Shown here: positions 15,059 through 23,932 of the stretch, piece by piece | How positions within the stretch are numbered: position 1 is the first letter of the stretch | How the letters are laid out: every line of letters starts with the position of its first letter | Origin: JAXHUE01 sp034189655 | Lineage (GTDB): Bacteria > Chloroflexota > Dehalococcoidia > E44-bin15 | DNA length: 64,000 nt | Assembly: GCA_034189655.1 (NCBI GenBank) | Contig: JAXHUE010000003.1 | Span: forward strand, 1 to 64,000 | Direction: 5' to 3' | Translations under genes and position numbers: made by a program | Notes under the pieces: generated by a model | What the model saw: the letters and a program-made list of their open reading frames with translations, nothing else | What the model was told of the DNA's origin: nothing | The model's database searches: none

Positions 15059-16684
15059 TCAGCACACTCCACACTGGTGGCACTCTTCTGTCGGGCAGGG
15101 GGGGGTCTCCTCGCCGCGCCCGGCCCGCTCACGCTCGTCCTTCAGATAGGCGAGGTCGACCCCTGAGTCGAGGTGGGCCCAGGGCAGCGCCTCGTCGGGC
15201 GGTATCTGGCGACCGATGAAGCGCGCGGCATCGACGGCGCACTCGTCGAGGGCCCGTCGCCACGCAGAGAGCGAGGCCCGCTCCATGTGGGCCAGGACGG
15301 CGGCCAGCGAGCGGTCGCCCCGCGCCAGCACCGCCTGCACCTGGCTCCAGTGGACGCTCTCTGTGCGCACCTCGATGCCCCTGGGCTTGAGCGCCCTCTC
15401 TATGGCGGCGGTGCGCCGTGTGAGCACCGCGGCGTCGGCCATGGGCAGCCACTGGAACGGGGTAGTGGCCTTGGGCACGAAGGGCGCGACCGTGAGCGCC
15501 AGGCGGCACCCCGCCCTGCCGCGGTCGAGGCGGCCCTTTATGGCGGTGACCAGGGCGATGAGGGCATCGATATCCTCGTCGTCCTCGGTGGGCAGGCCCA
15601 CCATGAAGTAGAGCTTGACATGCTTGAAGCCGTGGGCCGCCACCGCCTCCATGGCGGCGGTGATATCCGCGTCGGTGACCCCCTTGTTTATGGCGCGGCG
15701 CAGCCGCTCCGAGCCGGCCTCGGGGGCCAGGGTCACGGTCTCGGTGCCGCTCGCCGCCAGCGCCTCGAGGAGCGACGGGGGCAGGGGGCACACCCGTAGC
15801 GAGGACACCGAGAGCCTGGCCCCGCGCCCGCGCAGCGCGGCGACGAGGCCGTCTATGTCGGGGTGGTCCGACACCGAGGGGCCGACGAGCCCGATCCTCT
15901 TCCCCTGGGCGATGCCGCGCTGGGCCAGGTCTACGATGTGCCCGGTGGAGCGGAACCGCGGCGGGCGGAAGGAGAACCCGGCCAGGCAGAAGCGGCAGCC
16001 CCAGCGGCAGCCGCGGCCCACCTCCACCAGGTACATGTCTCCCAGCTCGGTATCGGGCGTGGTGATGGCGGAGGCCGTGGCCCAGCGGTCGAGGTCCTGC
16101 ACCCAGGCCCGCGCCGCCCCCTCCCCGCGGGCGGGGCAGTAGAGCCCGGGCACGGCACCGAGGGCGTCCAGCAGGCCCTCACGCCCCCCGCCGATGCCCT
16201 CGGCGATGGCCTCCACCATGGGGGGGACGATGACCTCCCCCTCCCCGACGGCCAGTCCGTCGCAGACGGGGGCCAGGGGCTCCGGGTTGGCGATGAGGCA
16301 CGGCCCGCCGGCGACGACGAGGGGGTGGCGGCGGTCGCGGTCGGCGCTCAAAGGGGGGATGCCGCTGGATTTCAGGGCGTCGACCACGTTGTAGTAGTCC
16401 AGCTCGTAGGACACCGAGAAGGCGAGGGCGGCGAAGTCGCCAATGGGGCGCTGCGACTCGACGCTCTTTAAGGCACTGCGGTCGCCCTCGCAGAAGATGC
16501 GCTCGCACACCACGTCGTCGTAGCCGTTGAGCAGGGAGTAGATGGCCTGGAGGCCCAGGCTGGACATGCCCACGCGGTAGCTGTTGGGGTAGACGAGGGC
16601 TATGGGTATGCGCCCTCCCCAGTCTTTGATGATGGTGCCCTGCTCCCGGGCCAGGCGGTACCGCGCCCTGTGCTCACTGGTCAT
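15059..16684 (-). CDS. B12-binding-domain radical SAM protein (TIGR03960-like)
   Basis: This 541-residue protein has an N-terminal cobalamin-binding-like domain (about residues 15-150, with IALVYPNSYRVGMSSLGLQAIY and LVVAGGPCLIANPEPLAPVCDG). A radical SAM domain follows, with the cluster motif GRGCRWGCRFCLAGF and the segment LAPEAGSERLRRAINKGV. The C-terminus ends in CHQCGVC, a possible second iron-sulfur or zinc site. Members of this group are often followed by a DUF2344 partner, which is absent here; YggS follows instead. The reaction is unknown. A TATAAT lies 9 bases before the ATG, with only a weak GGGGACGAG between, so the mRNA may be almost leaderless. Confidence 0.85.
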   Translation of the reverse strand: MTSEHRARYRLAREQGTIIKDWGGRIPIALVYPNSYRVGMSSLGLQAIYSLLNGYDDVVCERIFCEGDRSALKSVESQRPIGDFAALAFSVSYELDYYNVVDALKSSGIPPLSADRDRRHPLVVAGGPCLIANPEPLAPVCDGLAVGEGEVIVPPMVEAIAEGIGGGREGLLDALGAVPGLYCPARGEGAARAWVQDLDRWATASAITTPDTELGDMYLVEVGRGCRWGCRFCLAGFSFRPPRFRSTGHIVDLAQRGIAQGKRIGLVGPSVSDHPDIDGLVAALRGRGARLSVSSLRVCPLPPSLLEALAASGTETVTLAPEAGSERLRRAINKGVTDADITAAMEAVAAHGFKHVKLYFMVGLPTEDDEDIDALIALVTAIKGRLDRGRAGCRLALTVAPFVPKATTPFQWLPMADAAVLTRRTAAIERALKPRGIEVRTESVHWSQVQAVLARGDRSLAAVLAHMERASLSAWRRALDECAVDAARFIGRQIPPDEALPWAHLDSGVDLAYLKDERERAGRGEETPPCPTEECHQCGVC

Positions 16685-16693
16685 CTCGTCCCC

Positions 16694-16699
16694 ATTATA
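16694..16699 (-). promoter_or_regulatory. TATAAT -10 element close to the start of the radical SAM gene
   Basis: A perfect TATAAT on the minus strand (16699-16694) ends 9 bases before the ATG at 16684. The predicted transcript would carry 0-3 leader bases. No good -35 is seen. Confidence 0.45.
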
Positions 16700-16738
16700 G
16701 CGCCCTGGGGCCCCGGTGGCGATGCCTGTGCCGTGTGG

Positions 16739-17560
16739 CTACTCCGGGCCCGCCATCTGGGCCGATACCCTGTCGGCCTCCTCGTCGCAGCGGGCGAGCT
16801 CCTGGGGCGTCATCGGCTCATAGGAGAGGGCCAGGTCTACCAGCTCCTCGACCTCGCCGGGGAAGCGGGCGCCGGGGATGACCACTGACAGGTGGGGGTC
16901 GGAGAGGCAGTAGTGCAGCATGGTGGGCGGGTCCAGCGCGGAATCGAGCCCTTTGAGCGTGGCCGGCATCCCCAGGCCGCCGAAGGGCTTCATGGCGATG
17001 ACCCCCAGGCCCGCCTCGTGGGCCAGGGCCACGATGTAGCGGGGCTCCCGCTCGAAGGGGTTCACTTTGAGCATGACGGTGGCGAACTGGCCACAGCGCA
17101 CCGCGCGCTCCAGCACCTGGGGGGTATGGCTGGTCAGGCCGATGTGGCCGACCAGGCCCTGCCCCTGTGCCTCCTGGAGACCCTCCAGGGCGCCGCCAGG
17201 GCCCATCACCCGCTCCCAGTCCTCGGCGAAGACGTCGTGGAGCTGGTAGAGGTCGACGCGGTCGCGGCGCAGGTGACGCAGGCTCCTCTCTACGTCGGCG
17301 AGGACGCCGTCGCGGGAGCGGGCGGTGGTCTTGGAGGCCACGATGACGCCCTCCCCCTGCCACTCCTCCAGCACGGTGCCCACCAGGAACTCGCTGCCGC
17401 GGTAGACCCGTGCCGTGTCCACGAAGTTGATGCCCAGCTCAAGCGCCCGGAGCAGCGTCGCCCCGCCCTCCTCCACGTCCGGTATGTTCATTGCGCCCAG
17501 CCCCAGCTCGGTCACCATGAGGCCGGTCCTGCCCAGGGCGCGTCGTCTCAGTCCACCCAT
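16739..17560 (-). CDS. Aldo/keto reductase
   Basis: The 273-residue protein has the aldo/keto reductase barrel. The N-terminal RRRALGRTGLMVTELGLGAMN, then NFVDTARVYRGSE with the catalytic Asp and Tyr, VIVASKT with the catalytic Lys, and RVDLYQLHDV with a His follow the normal order. The C-terminal GARFPGEVEELVDLALSYEPM contacts the NADP phosphate in relatives. The substrate is unknown. It is the last gene of the nrdR-nrdJ transcription unit and is preceded after 7 bases by the 77-residue coiled-coil gene. Confidence 0.92.
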   Translation of the reverse strand: MGGLRRRALGRTGLMVTELGLGAMNIPDVEEGGATLLRALELGINFVDTARVYRGSEFLVGTVLEEWQGEGVIVASKTTARSRDGVLADVERSLRHLRRDRVDLYQLHDVFAEDWERVMGPGGALEGLQEAQGQGLVGHIGLTSHTPQVLERAVRCGQFATVMLKVNPFEREPRYIVALAHEAGLGVIAMKPFGGLGMPATLKGLDSALDPPTMLHYCLSDPHLSVVIPGARFPGEVEELVDLALSYEPMTPQELARCDEEADRVSAQMAGPE

Positions 17561-17567
17561 GGCCCCG

Positions 17568-17801
17568 CTACCGCATCATGCGCTCGTTGCCCACCACTGC
17601 GATGTCGATGGTGCAGTTGCAGTTGGGGCAGGTGACCGCCATGCTGATGGGCCGGTTCATCATCCTCTCGGCGACTGCGGTGACCATGGAGTCGATGGCG
17701 TCCAGGCGCTGGTCGAGGTTATCGAGGCGCTTCTGGAGCTGCTCCAGGCTCGCCACCTCTTTATCCTTGTCCTTCACCCTGGCCCCCCGCTCTCGTGCCA
17801 A
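17568..17801 (-). CDS. Small coiled-coil protein with a CxxCxC motif
   Basis: This 77-residue protein has a charged N-terminus, a heptad-like coiled coil (SLEQLQKRLDNLDQRLDAIDSMV, about residues 18-40) and a short C-terminal segment with TCPNCNCTIDI that could bind a metal. The start codon is TTG at 17801, with GGAGG 7 bases upstream. I know no function. Good ribosome-binding signal, clean spacing to both neighbours and codon use argue that it is a real gene. Confidence 0.7.
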   Translation of the reverse strand: MARERGARVKDKDKEVASLEQLQKRLDNLDQRLDAIDSMVTAVAERMMNRPISMAVTCPNCNCTIDIAVVGNERMMR

Positions 17802-17826
17802 ATCAGACCTCCTCTTTGAGTACGGG

Positions 17827-18084
17827 TTATCCCCATATAAGTAGTGCGCCGCCCAGCGCCACCAGGCCTACTCCCAGGGCGATGCAGAGCCACCCCCCCA
17901 CGTGGAGCGGCAGCGGGTCGATGCGTGGCGGCCAGCGGGTGATGTACTCCCGCAGGTCCCGGCGGTGCATCAGGCCGCGGTCGAGGCCGCTCTCCTGGCG
18001 CCGGGCCCACACGAAGAACATGGGCGCTATCAGCAGCAGGAACCCCCCGATGCCGATCATTATGAAGCAGTCGGTTGCCACCAT
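17827..18084 (-). CDS. Small two-helix membrane protein
   Basis: The 85-residue protein has two hydrophobic segments (about residues 6-22 and 61-84), separated by a basic loop containing RRDLREYITRWPPRIDPLPLHVGGW. The start ATG at 18084 follows GGGGAAG and lies 13 bases after nrdJ. The frame is open further upstream but that stretch overlaps nrdJ in another frame and has shadow-like composition. No family is recognised. Its position between nrdJ and the coiled-coil gene suggests co-expression only. Confidence 0.65.
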   Translation of the reverse strand: MVATDCFIMIGIGGFLLLIAPMFFVWARRQESGLDRGLMHRRDLREYITRWPPRIDPLPLHVGGWLCIALGVGLVALGGALLIWG

Positions 18085-18097
18085 GGCTCTCTTCCCC

Positions 18098-20692
18098 CTA
18101 GCTGCACTTGGTGTAGCCGCAGCCGCGGCAGATGTAGCATCCCTCCTGGTACCACAGCGTGCCGCCGCAGTCAGGACAGTGGCCCACCGCGGTCGCCCCG
18201 AAGCGGCCCTGCTCGGTGGCGAAGTCATCGTCACCGGGAGGCTCTCCGTAGGAGTGGGGGCCGACAGGCCGCGGCTCACCCCCTTCACCCCCTATGCACC
18301 GCTCCAGCACGCTGCCGATGGCGTCGGGGCAGGAGAGCACGGCGTGGCCCTCCTCCCAGGCCATGGAGGGGCAGCGTATGCCCTTTAGGTGCTTGGCCAC
18401 CGACTCGACGCTCACCCCGGAGCGCAGCGCCAGCGAGATGAGACGGGATATGGCCTCGAGCTGCGCCGAGGCGCAGCCCCCCGCCTTGCCCAGGCTGGAG
18501 AAGACCTCGCACACCCCGTCCTCGTCATAGTTCACGGTGACATAGATATTGCCGCATCCGGTGGCCACCCGCTCGGTGAAGCCGCTGGTGCGCCGCGGCC
18601 GCCGCCGCGGGGCGCGCTCTGTGACCTCCTCCTTGCCCTTCGTCCCCTCGATGCTGAGCACCTGGTGCTCTTTGCTTCGGTCGCGGTAGATGGTGATGCC
18701 CTTGCACCCCTCGTGGTAGGCCAGCATGTAGACCTGTGCCACGTCCTCCCTGGTGGCGCTGTGGGGGAAGTTGACCGTCTTGGAGACGGCGCTATCCGTG
18801 TACCGCTGGAAGGCGGACTGCATCCTCACGTGCCACTGGGGGTTGATGTCGTGGGAGGTGACGAAGAGCCGCTGCACCCACTCTGGGCAGCCGGCCACGT
18901 CGTGGAGGCTGCCCTGGGCGGCGACCTCTCGCATGAGCTCATCGGAGTAGAACCCCTCGCGGCGTGCCGCCTCCTCGAACAGCTCGTTTAGCTCGATGAG
19001 CCCGTCGCCGTCTAAGATGTTGCGCGTGTAGCTCAAGGCAAAGAGGGGCTCGATGCCGCTGGAGCAGCCGGCGATGATGCTCAAGGTGCCGGTGGGGGCG
19101 ATGGTGGTAATGTTGGCGTTTCGCACGCGGGGGCCGCCGGGGTGGTCGTAGATGCTGCCCTCGAAGGTGGGGAAGACCCCCCGCTCCTCGGCCAGCGCCA
19201 CCGATGCCGCGGTGGCCTGCTCGCTCACGAAGCGCATGACCTCCTCGGCCACGCGGAGCCCCTCCTCGGAGTCGTAGGGTACGCCCAGCTTGATGAGCAT
19301 GTCGGCAAAGCCCATCACCCCCAGCCCGATCTTCCTGGTCTTCCTCGTCATCTCGGCTATCTGGGGCAGCGGGAACTGGTTGCGGTCGATGACGTCATCG
19401 AGGAACCGCACCGCGGTGGCGATGGCCCGCCCCAGCCGCTGGCGGTCGATGGTGGGGCCCTCGCCTTCGTCGTGCACCATGTGTGCCAGGTTGATCGAGC
19501 CCAGGTTGCACGACTCGTAGGGGAGCAGGGGCTGCTCCCCGCAGGGGTTGGTGCTCTCTATCCTGCCCAGCGCCGGCGTGGGGTTGTGCTGGTTGATGCG
19601 GTCGATGAACACGATGCCCGGGTCGCCGGTGCGCCACGCCATGTCCACGATGGCGTCGAAGACGGCGCGGGCGTTGAGCTGCCCCGCCACCTCCCCGCTG
19701 TGGGGGTTTACCAGGTCGTAGTCTGCCCCCTGCTCCACGGCTGCCATGAAGGCGTCGCTCACCGCCACCGAGAGGTTGAAGTTGGTGAGGCAATCGCCCT
19801 GCTCCTTGGCGCAGATGAACTGCATGATATCGGGGTGGTCCACGTTCAGGATGGCCATGTTGGCGCCGCGGCGCATCCCCCCCTGCTTGATGACGTCGGT
19901 TGCGGCATCGAAGGCGCGCATGAAGGAGACCGGGCCGCTGGCCACCCCTCCGGTGGAGCCGACGCGGTCGTTCTCCGGCCTGAGCCGGGAGAAGGAGAAG
20001 CCGGTGCCGCCCCCGCTCTTGTGGATGATGGCGGTGTACTTCACGGCATCGAAGATGGACACCGTGTTGTCCTCGATGGGGAGGACGAAGCACGCCGAGA
20101 GCTGCTGCAGCTCGCGGCCGGCGTTCATCAGCGTGGGCGAGTTGGGCAGGAAGTCCAGGTCCACCATGGCGCGGAGGAACTCTTCCTCCCACGCCGCGAC
20201 ATCGGCACCCGGGTCGTAGCCCTGCTCGGCGGAGGCGATGTCGCGGGCCACGCGGCGGAACATGTCGTGGGGAGACTCGGCGGGCCGCCCCTGGTCGTCC
20301 CGTTTAAGGTAGCGCCGCTCCAGCACCCTCATCGCGTTCTCCGAGAGCTGGGGCGGCCCGCCGCCCGCGGCGACCTTCCGGGCCACGGCGCGGCCCCCCT
20401 TGTGCCTGGGCTCTGCTGGCTTAACGGTAACCTCCATGTGGCCCCCCTCGCCAATGATTTGCTTCACCATCTCCTCTACGGCGTGGGCACTGGGGCGTGT
20501 CTCCAGGGCCGTCCCCTCCATGCCGGGCAGGAAGGGTTGCGTCTGCTCCAGGCGCGCGATCACCTGCTCGGCGATGCGCTCCACGCGTCCCCGGTCGGAT
20601 ATGCCGTGGGCCTCGCAGAGGCGGAAGACCTGGCGCGCGATCTGGGTGCGCGCCGTGCGCCCCGCCCCGTTATCTCGGCCGTGCTGGCTCAT
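18098..20692 (-). CDS. nrdJ: Adenosylcobalamin-dependent (class II) ribonucleotide reductase
   Basis: NrdJ reduces ribonucleotides to deoxyribonucleotides using a radical generated from adenosylcobalamin, so no NrdB partner or oxygen is needed. The 864-residue protein has an N-terminal region with a short ATP-cone-like start, then the ten-stranded barrel. Catalytic landmarks are QQLSACFVLPIED, GGTGFSFSRLRP, STNPCGEQPLLPYESCNLGSIN and APTGTLSIIAGCSSGIEP. The C-terminus has a B12-RNR-type zinc ribbon (CPDCGGTLWYQ...CRGCGYTKC). The ATG at 20692 overlaps the nrdR stop as ATGA, so the two genes are translationally coupled and share NrdR control. A much longer open frame upstream is antisense-like shadow over nrdR. 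Confidence 0.95.
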   Translation of the reverse strand: MSQHGRDNGAGRTARTQIARQVFRLCEAHGISDRGRVERIAEQVIARLEQTQPFLPGMEGTALETRPSAHAVEEMVKQIIGEGGHMEVTVKPAEPRHKGGRAVARKVAAGGGPPQLSENAMRVLERRYLKRDDQGRPAESPHDMFRRVARDIASAEQGYDPGADVAAWEEEFLRAMVDLDFLPNSPTLMNAGRELQQLSACFVLPIEDNTVSIFDAVKYTAIIHKSGGGTGFSFSRLRPENDRVGSTGGVASGPVSFMRAFDAATDVIKQGGMRRGANMAILNVDHPDIMQFICAKEQGDCLTNFNLSVAVSDAFMAAVEQGADYDLVNPHSGEVAGQLNARAVFDAIVDMAWRTGDPGIVFIDRINQHNPTPALGRIESTNPCGEQPLLPYESCNLGSINLAHMVHDEGEGPTIDRQRLGRAIATAVRFLDDVIDRNQFPLPQIAEMTRKTRKIGLGVMGFADMLIKLGVPYDSEEGLRVAEEVMRFVSEQATAASVALAEERGVFPTFEGSIYDHPGGPRVRNANITTIAPTGTLSIIAGCSSGIEPLFALSYTRNILDGDGLIELNELFEEAARREGFYSDELMREVAAQGSLHDVAGCPEWVQRLFVTSHDINPQWHVRMQSAFQRYTDSAVSKTVNFPHSATREDVAQVYMLAYHEGCKGITIYRDRSKEHQVLSIEGTKGKEEVTERAPRRRPRRTSGFTERVATGCGNIYVTVNYDEDGVCEVFSSLGKAGGCASAQLEAISRLISLALRSGVSVESVAKHLKGIRCPSMAWEEGHAVLSCPDAIGSVLERCIGGEGGEPRPVGPHSYGEPPGDDDFATEQGRFGATAVGHCPDCGGTLWYQEGCYICRGCGYTKCS

Positions 20693-21270
20693 CGCCCTCT
20701 CACCTTCTGCCGCGGCGCCGCCTCTCTCTGCGGGCCATCGCCGTCTCCCCCCGGTGGGGTGGTGCGCGTGCCATTGGGGAAGAGTGAGAGCTGGGCAGCG
20801 GCATCGCCCTGTGGCCTGAGCCGGGCATAGGCATCGGCCGCCTCCCGCACCTCGTCGACGTCGGTGAACGCGCGGTAGACGCTGGCGAAGCGGATGTAGG
20901 CGATGCCATCGAGCTGGCGCAGCCGCTCCATCACCAGGTCGCCGATGGTGGCCGTCGCCACCTCCCCCCGCCCCATGCGGCTGATCCCGGCCTCGATGTC
21001 GTCCACGATGTTCTCGATGGCCTCCTGTGATACCGGCCGCTTGGCACACGCCGTGGTGATGCCCGCCAAGAGCTTGGCGCGGCTGAACTCCTCGCGCCGC
21101 CCGTCCTTCTTGAGCACCATCAGGGCGGCGGCGTGCAGCCGCTCATAGGTGGAGAAGCGGGAGCCGCAGCGCAGGCACTGGCGGCGACGGCGAATGGCGT
21201 CGCTTGAGTCGCGGGAGTCGATCACCCGCGATTCCGGGTGGCTGCAGAAGGGACAGTTCACCAGGCGCAC
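20689..21270 (-). CDS. nrdR: NrdR transcriptional repressor of ribonucleotide reductase genes
   Basis: NrdR has an N-terminal zinc ribbon and a central ATP-cone that senses ATP and dATP. Here the ribbon reads CPFCSHPESRVIDSR...RRRQCLRCGSRFSTYER, and the ATP-cone segment is MVLKKDGRREEFSRAKLLAGI. At 193 residues it is longer than the usual 150-160; the extra 35 residues form a polar, Pro/Gly/Arg-rich tail with no recognisable motif. It overlaps nrdJ by 4 bases. Two NrdR-box-like sequences lie at 21281-21325, just upstream of the start, so autoregulation of nrdR-nrdJ is likely. Confidence 0.95.
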   Translation of the reverse strand: MRLVNCPFCSHPESRVIDSRDSSDAIRRRRQCLRCGSRFSTYERLHAAALMVLKKDGRREEFSRAKLLAGITTACAKRPVSQEAIENIVDDIEAGISRMGRGEVATATIGDLVMERLRQLDGIAYIRFASVYRAFTDVDEVREAADAYARLRPQGDAAAQLSLFPNGTRTTPPGGDGDGPQREAAPRQKVRGR

Positions 21271-21280
21271 CGACCTCTAT

Positions 21281-21325
21281 ACACCATATTGTGGCACGTA
21301 ATACTTATACCGCAATATATAGGGT
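21281..21325. promoter_or_regulatory. Paired NrdR boxes upstream of nrdR
   Basis: The core CAATATATAG at 21313-21322 matches the remembered NrdR-box core CwAtATaTwG fully, and acacCatATtgtG at 21281-21293 matches partly. The centres are about 29 bp apart, near the three-turn spacing usual for tandem NrdR boxes. They lie 11-55 bases upstream of the nrdR ATG. Confidence 0.6.
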
Positions 21326-21359
21326 GTTGTCAAGACCCTGGCTCGTCGCAGGGACACGA

Positions 21360-21419
21360 AGGCCGTAGGCGCGCGTAAGGAGCGCCTGCGGCCTCTCTAT
21401 AGGCCCCGGCTGGCCGGGG
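21360..21419 (-). terminator. Double hairpin downstream of ftsZ
   Basis: Immediately after the ftsZ stop the minus strand can form a hairpin from 21419-21404 (CCCCGGC with GCCGGGG). A 13-bp hairpin with a single G-T pair follows (21394-21382 with 21372-21360). There is no long T tract, so termination may be weak or factor-dependent. Confidence 0.55.
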
Positions 21420-21422
21420 GCG

Positions 21423-22550
21423 TTAACCGCGGTATGCCTTGTGGTGCGAGCTGTGGTGTTGCTGGACGGTCGTCGGCTCGCTGTACTGCCTGCGCGCCTG
21501 TCCCCGGCGCAGGAAGCTGGGTATATCCAGCTCGTGCTCGCTGTTCTGGCCCTGCATGAGCTTCCTGAGCTCCTCGTCCTTCGAGCTTGCGGAGCCCCGT
21601 GCCGAGATGAAGCCGGTGGTGATCAGGGTGATGGTGACCTCGTTGTCCAGCCTGGGGTCGAAGACCACGCCAAATATGATGTTGGCGTCGGGGTCCACCG
21701 CCTTCCTGATGATCTCCGCCGCCTCGTTGACCTCGAAGAGGGTGAGGTTGTCCCCGCCACACACGTTGAACAGGACTCCCTTTGAGCCGTCGACAGAGAC
21801 ATCGAGCAGTGGGCTGGCCAGTGCGGCCTTGGCGGCATCGATGGCCCGGTTCTGGCCACTGCCTCTGCCTATGGACATCCATGCCGGCCCGGCGTCCTTC
21901 ATCACCGACTTGACGTCGGCGAAGTCCAGGTTGATGAGGCCGGGCACCGTTATCACCTCGGCGATGGCCTGCACGCCGTGCCTCAAGACGTCGTCGGCTA
22001 TGCGGAAGGCGTTGCCCACCGCGGTCTTGTTATCGCACAGGGTGAGCAGGCGGTCGTTGGGGATGATGATAAGGGTGTCAACCTTGTCGAGGAGGCGGCT
22101 GATGCCCTCCTCTGCCACCTTGGTGCGGTGTGCCCCCTCGAAGCCGAAGGGCTTGGTGACCACGGCGATGGTGAGCGCCCCCGCCTGTTTGGTCATCTCC
22201 GCCACCACCGGGGCGGTGCCGGTGCCGGTGCCGCCGCCCATGCCGGCGGTGATGAACACCATGTCGGCGTCGGCGACGCATTCCCTGAGCTCGTCGCGGC
22301 TCTGCTCTGCCGCCTTGGCCCCCAGGTTGTGGTCGCCGCCCACGCCCAGGCCCCTGGTGAGCTTTTCACCTATCTGGATGCGGGTGGGTGCCTCGGTGAG
22401 GAGCAGGGCCTGGGCATCGGTGTTGACCCCGATGAAGTCCACGCCCTGTATCTCCTCCTGGACCATGCGGGTGATGGCGTTGCAGCCGCCGCCGCCGAGG
22501 CCTATCACTTTGATCTTTGCCGGGTTAGGAGCAAAGCTTGATCTCGCCAT
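21423..22550 (-). CDS. ftsZ: Cell division protein FtsZ
   Basis: FtsZ is the tubulin-like GTPase that forms the division ring. The 375-residue protein has KVIGLGGGGCNAITRM, the tubulin signature GGGTGTGTAPVVAE with AGMGGG before it, and NNDRLL-like IPNDRLLTL. The T7 region is LINLDFADVKSVMKDAG and the GVVFDPRLDNEVTITLITTGF segment closes the core. The C-terminal linker carries LDIPSFLRRG and ends with a His-rich tail instead of a clearly recognisable conserved FtsA-binding peptide. A gap of 35 bases separates it from ftsA. Confidence 0.97.
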   Translation of the reverse strand: MARSSFAPNPAKIKVIGLGGGGCNAITRMVQEEIQGVDFIGVNTDAQALLLTEAPTRIQIGEKLTRGLGVGGDHNLGAKAAEQSRDELRECVADADMVFITAGMGGGTGTGTAPVVAEMTKQAGALTIAVVTKPFGFEGAHRTKVAEEGISRLLDKVDTLIIIPNDRLLTLCDNKTAVGNAFRIADDVLRHGVQAIAEVITVPGLINLDFADVKSVMKDAGPAWMSIGRGSGQNRAIDAAKAALASPLLDVSVDGSKGVLFNVCGGDNLTLFEVNEAAEIIRKAVDPDANIIFGVVFDPRLDNEVTITLITTGFISARGSASSKDEELRKLMQGQNSEHELDIPSFLRRGQARRQYSEPTTVQQHHSSHHKAYRG

Positions 22551-22585
22551 ACTAGCCTCCTCGTTTATTTGCAGGTGGCCTCCCT

Positions 22586-23815
22586 CTAGCTTGCCACCAT
22601 CCTCCTCACACGGGAGAAGAAGCGGCGGAAGGACTCACCCATGCCATGTGACTGCCATGCCTGCTCGTCCTCACGTCTGTTGGTGCCCCAGAGCAGGAGC
22701 CCGACGCCGGTGGCGTAGGCCGGGTTGGGCAGGATGTCGGCGATGCCATGGACGCCTGTGGGCACCCCCACACGCACCGGCATACCCAGGAGCTCACGCC
22801 CCAGCACGTCCATGCCCACCAGGTTAGAAGAGCCCCCGGTGAGCACCAGGCCGGCGGGAACGTCCTTGATGTAGTCCGAGCCCGGTATCTCCAGGGCGAT
22901 GAGCTTCATGATCTCCTCTACGCGGGCGCGGGTGATCTCGCACAGGTCCTGGTAGGAGACGCTGTAGCCGTTCTCCAGGTTCAGGGTGGAGGGCTCCTCC
23001 TCGTAGCCGTTGTAGGGGGGCATCACGCTGCCGTACTTCCTCTTCATCTGCTCCGCCACGTCGAAGGGCAGTCCCAGGCCGATGGCGATGTCGCGGGTGA
23101 TCTGGTAGCCAGCCACGGGGAGGATGGCGGTGTGCCAGATGCTGCCTCCCTTGAAGATGGCTATGTCGGTGGTGCCGCCGCCGATATCGGCGAGGATGAC
23201 CCCCACCTGCCTCTCGTCGGTGCGGAGCACCGCCTCGGCGCTGGCCAGGGGCTCCAGGATCAGGTCTTCTATGTCTAAGCCGGTGCCGCGGATGCACTTG
23301 ACCAGGTTCTGGACAGAGGACACTGCGGCAGTGATGATGTGGGTCTCAACGTCGAGCCGAAAGCCGTACATACCTACAGGGTCCTTGACCCCCTCCTGCC
23401 CGTCGATGGCATAGCCGCGGGGGATAACGTGGAGCAGCTTCCTATCGCTGGGGACGCTCACCGAGCGGGCGCTCTGGAGCACCCTCTTCAAGTCCTCGGT
23501 GCGCACCAGCTTATCGCCACGGGAGATGGAGACCACGCCCTTGTTGTTGACTGAGCTGATGTGCCTGCCGGTGACGCCGACGTAGGCCGACTCCACCTTC
23601 ATTCCGGCGGCCTGCTCTGCCTTGCGCAGCGAGCGGCGGACGCTCTCCTTTGCCTCGGCGATATTCACCACCAGGCCCTTATGCAGGCCACGGGATGGGG
23701 TGACCCCGACGCCCAGGACATTGATGCCGCCCCCGTGGGAGACATCGGCGATAATGCTGCACACCTTGGTAGTACCCACATCAACCGCGGCAATGATATC
23801 TTTCTTTCTCGCCAT
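22586..23815 (-). CDS. ftsA: Cell division protein FtsA
   Basis: FtsA is the actin-like ATPase that anchors FtsZ to the membrane. The 409-residue protein has the phosphate-1 motif IIAAVDVGTTKVCSIIAD, the 1C domain with VGVTGRHISSVNNKGVVSI, the phosphate-2 motif VILADIGGGTTDIAIFKGG and the adenosine motif GLVLTGGSSNLVGM. The C-terminus SFRRFFSRVRRMVAS is an amphipathic basic helix suited to membrane binding. The ATG follows GGAGGAGG. The 250-base region upstream holds a structured candidate RNA. No ftsQ, ftsW or mur gene lies between it and rsmH. Confidence 0.96.
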   Translation of the reverse strand: MARKKDIIAAVDVGTTKVCSIIADVSHGGGINVLGVGVTPSRGLHKGLVVNIAEAKESVRRSLRKAEQAAGMKVESAYVGVTGRHISSVNNKGVVSISRGDKLVRTEDLKRVLQSARSVSVPSDRKLLHVIPRGYAIDGQEGVKDPVGMYGFRLDVETHIITAAVSSVQNLVKCIRGTGLDIEDLILEPLASAEAVLRTDERQVGVILADIGGGTTDIAIFKGGSIWHTAILPVAGYQITRDIAIGLGLPFDVAEQMKRKYGSVMPPYNGYEEEPSTLNLENGYSVSYQDLCEITRARVEEIMKLIALEIPGSDYIKDVPAGLVLTGGSSNLVGMDVLGRELLGMPVRVGVPTGVHGIADILPNPAYATGVGLLLWGTNRREDEQAWQSHGMGESFRRFFSRVRRMVAS

Positions 23816-23932
23816 TTACCTCCTCCTTTCGAGAACTGTTGGCGTGCTCTGTGTCAGGAACTCTCACATCCTCTCTACACCTCCTTTGCCATTCTTCTCT
23901 GTTTAACTACCCTGCGAACCAAGGAAGGGGCT

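Noticed and set aside
20693..21049. Extension of nrdJ upstream of 20692
   Set aside because: It overlaps nrdR in another frame; ATGA coupling at 20689-20692 marks the real start.
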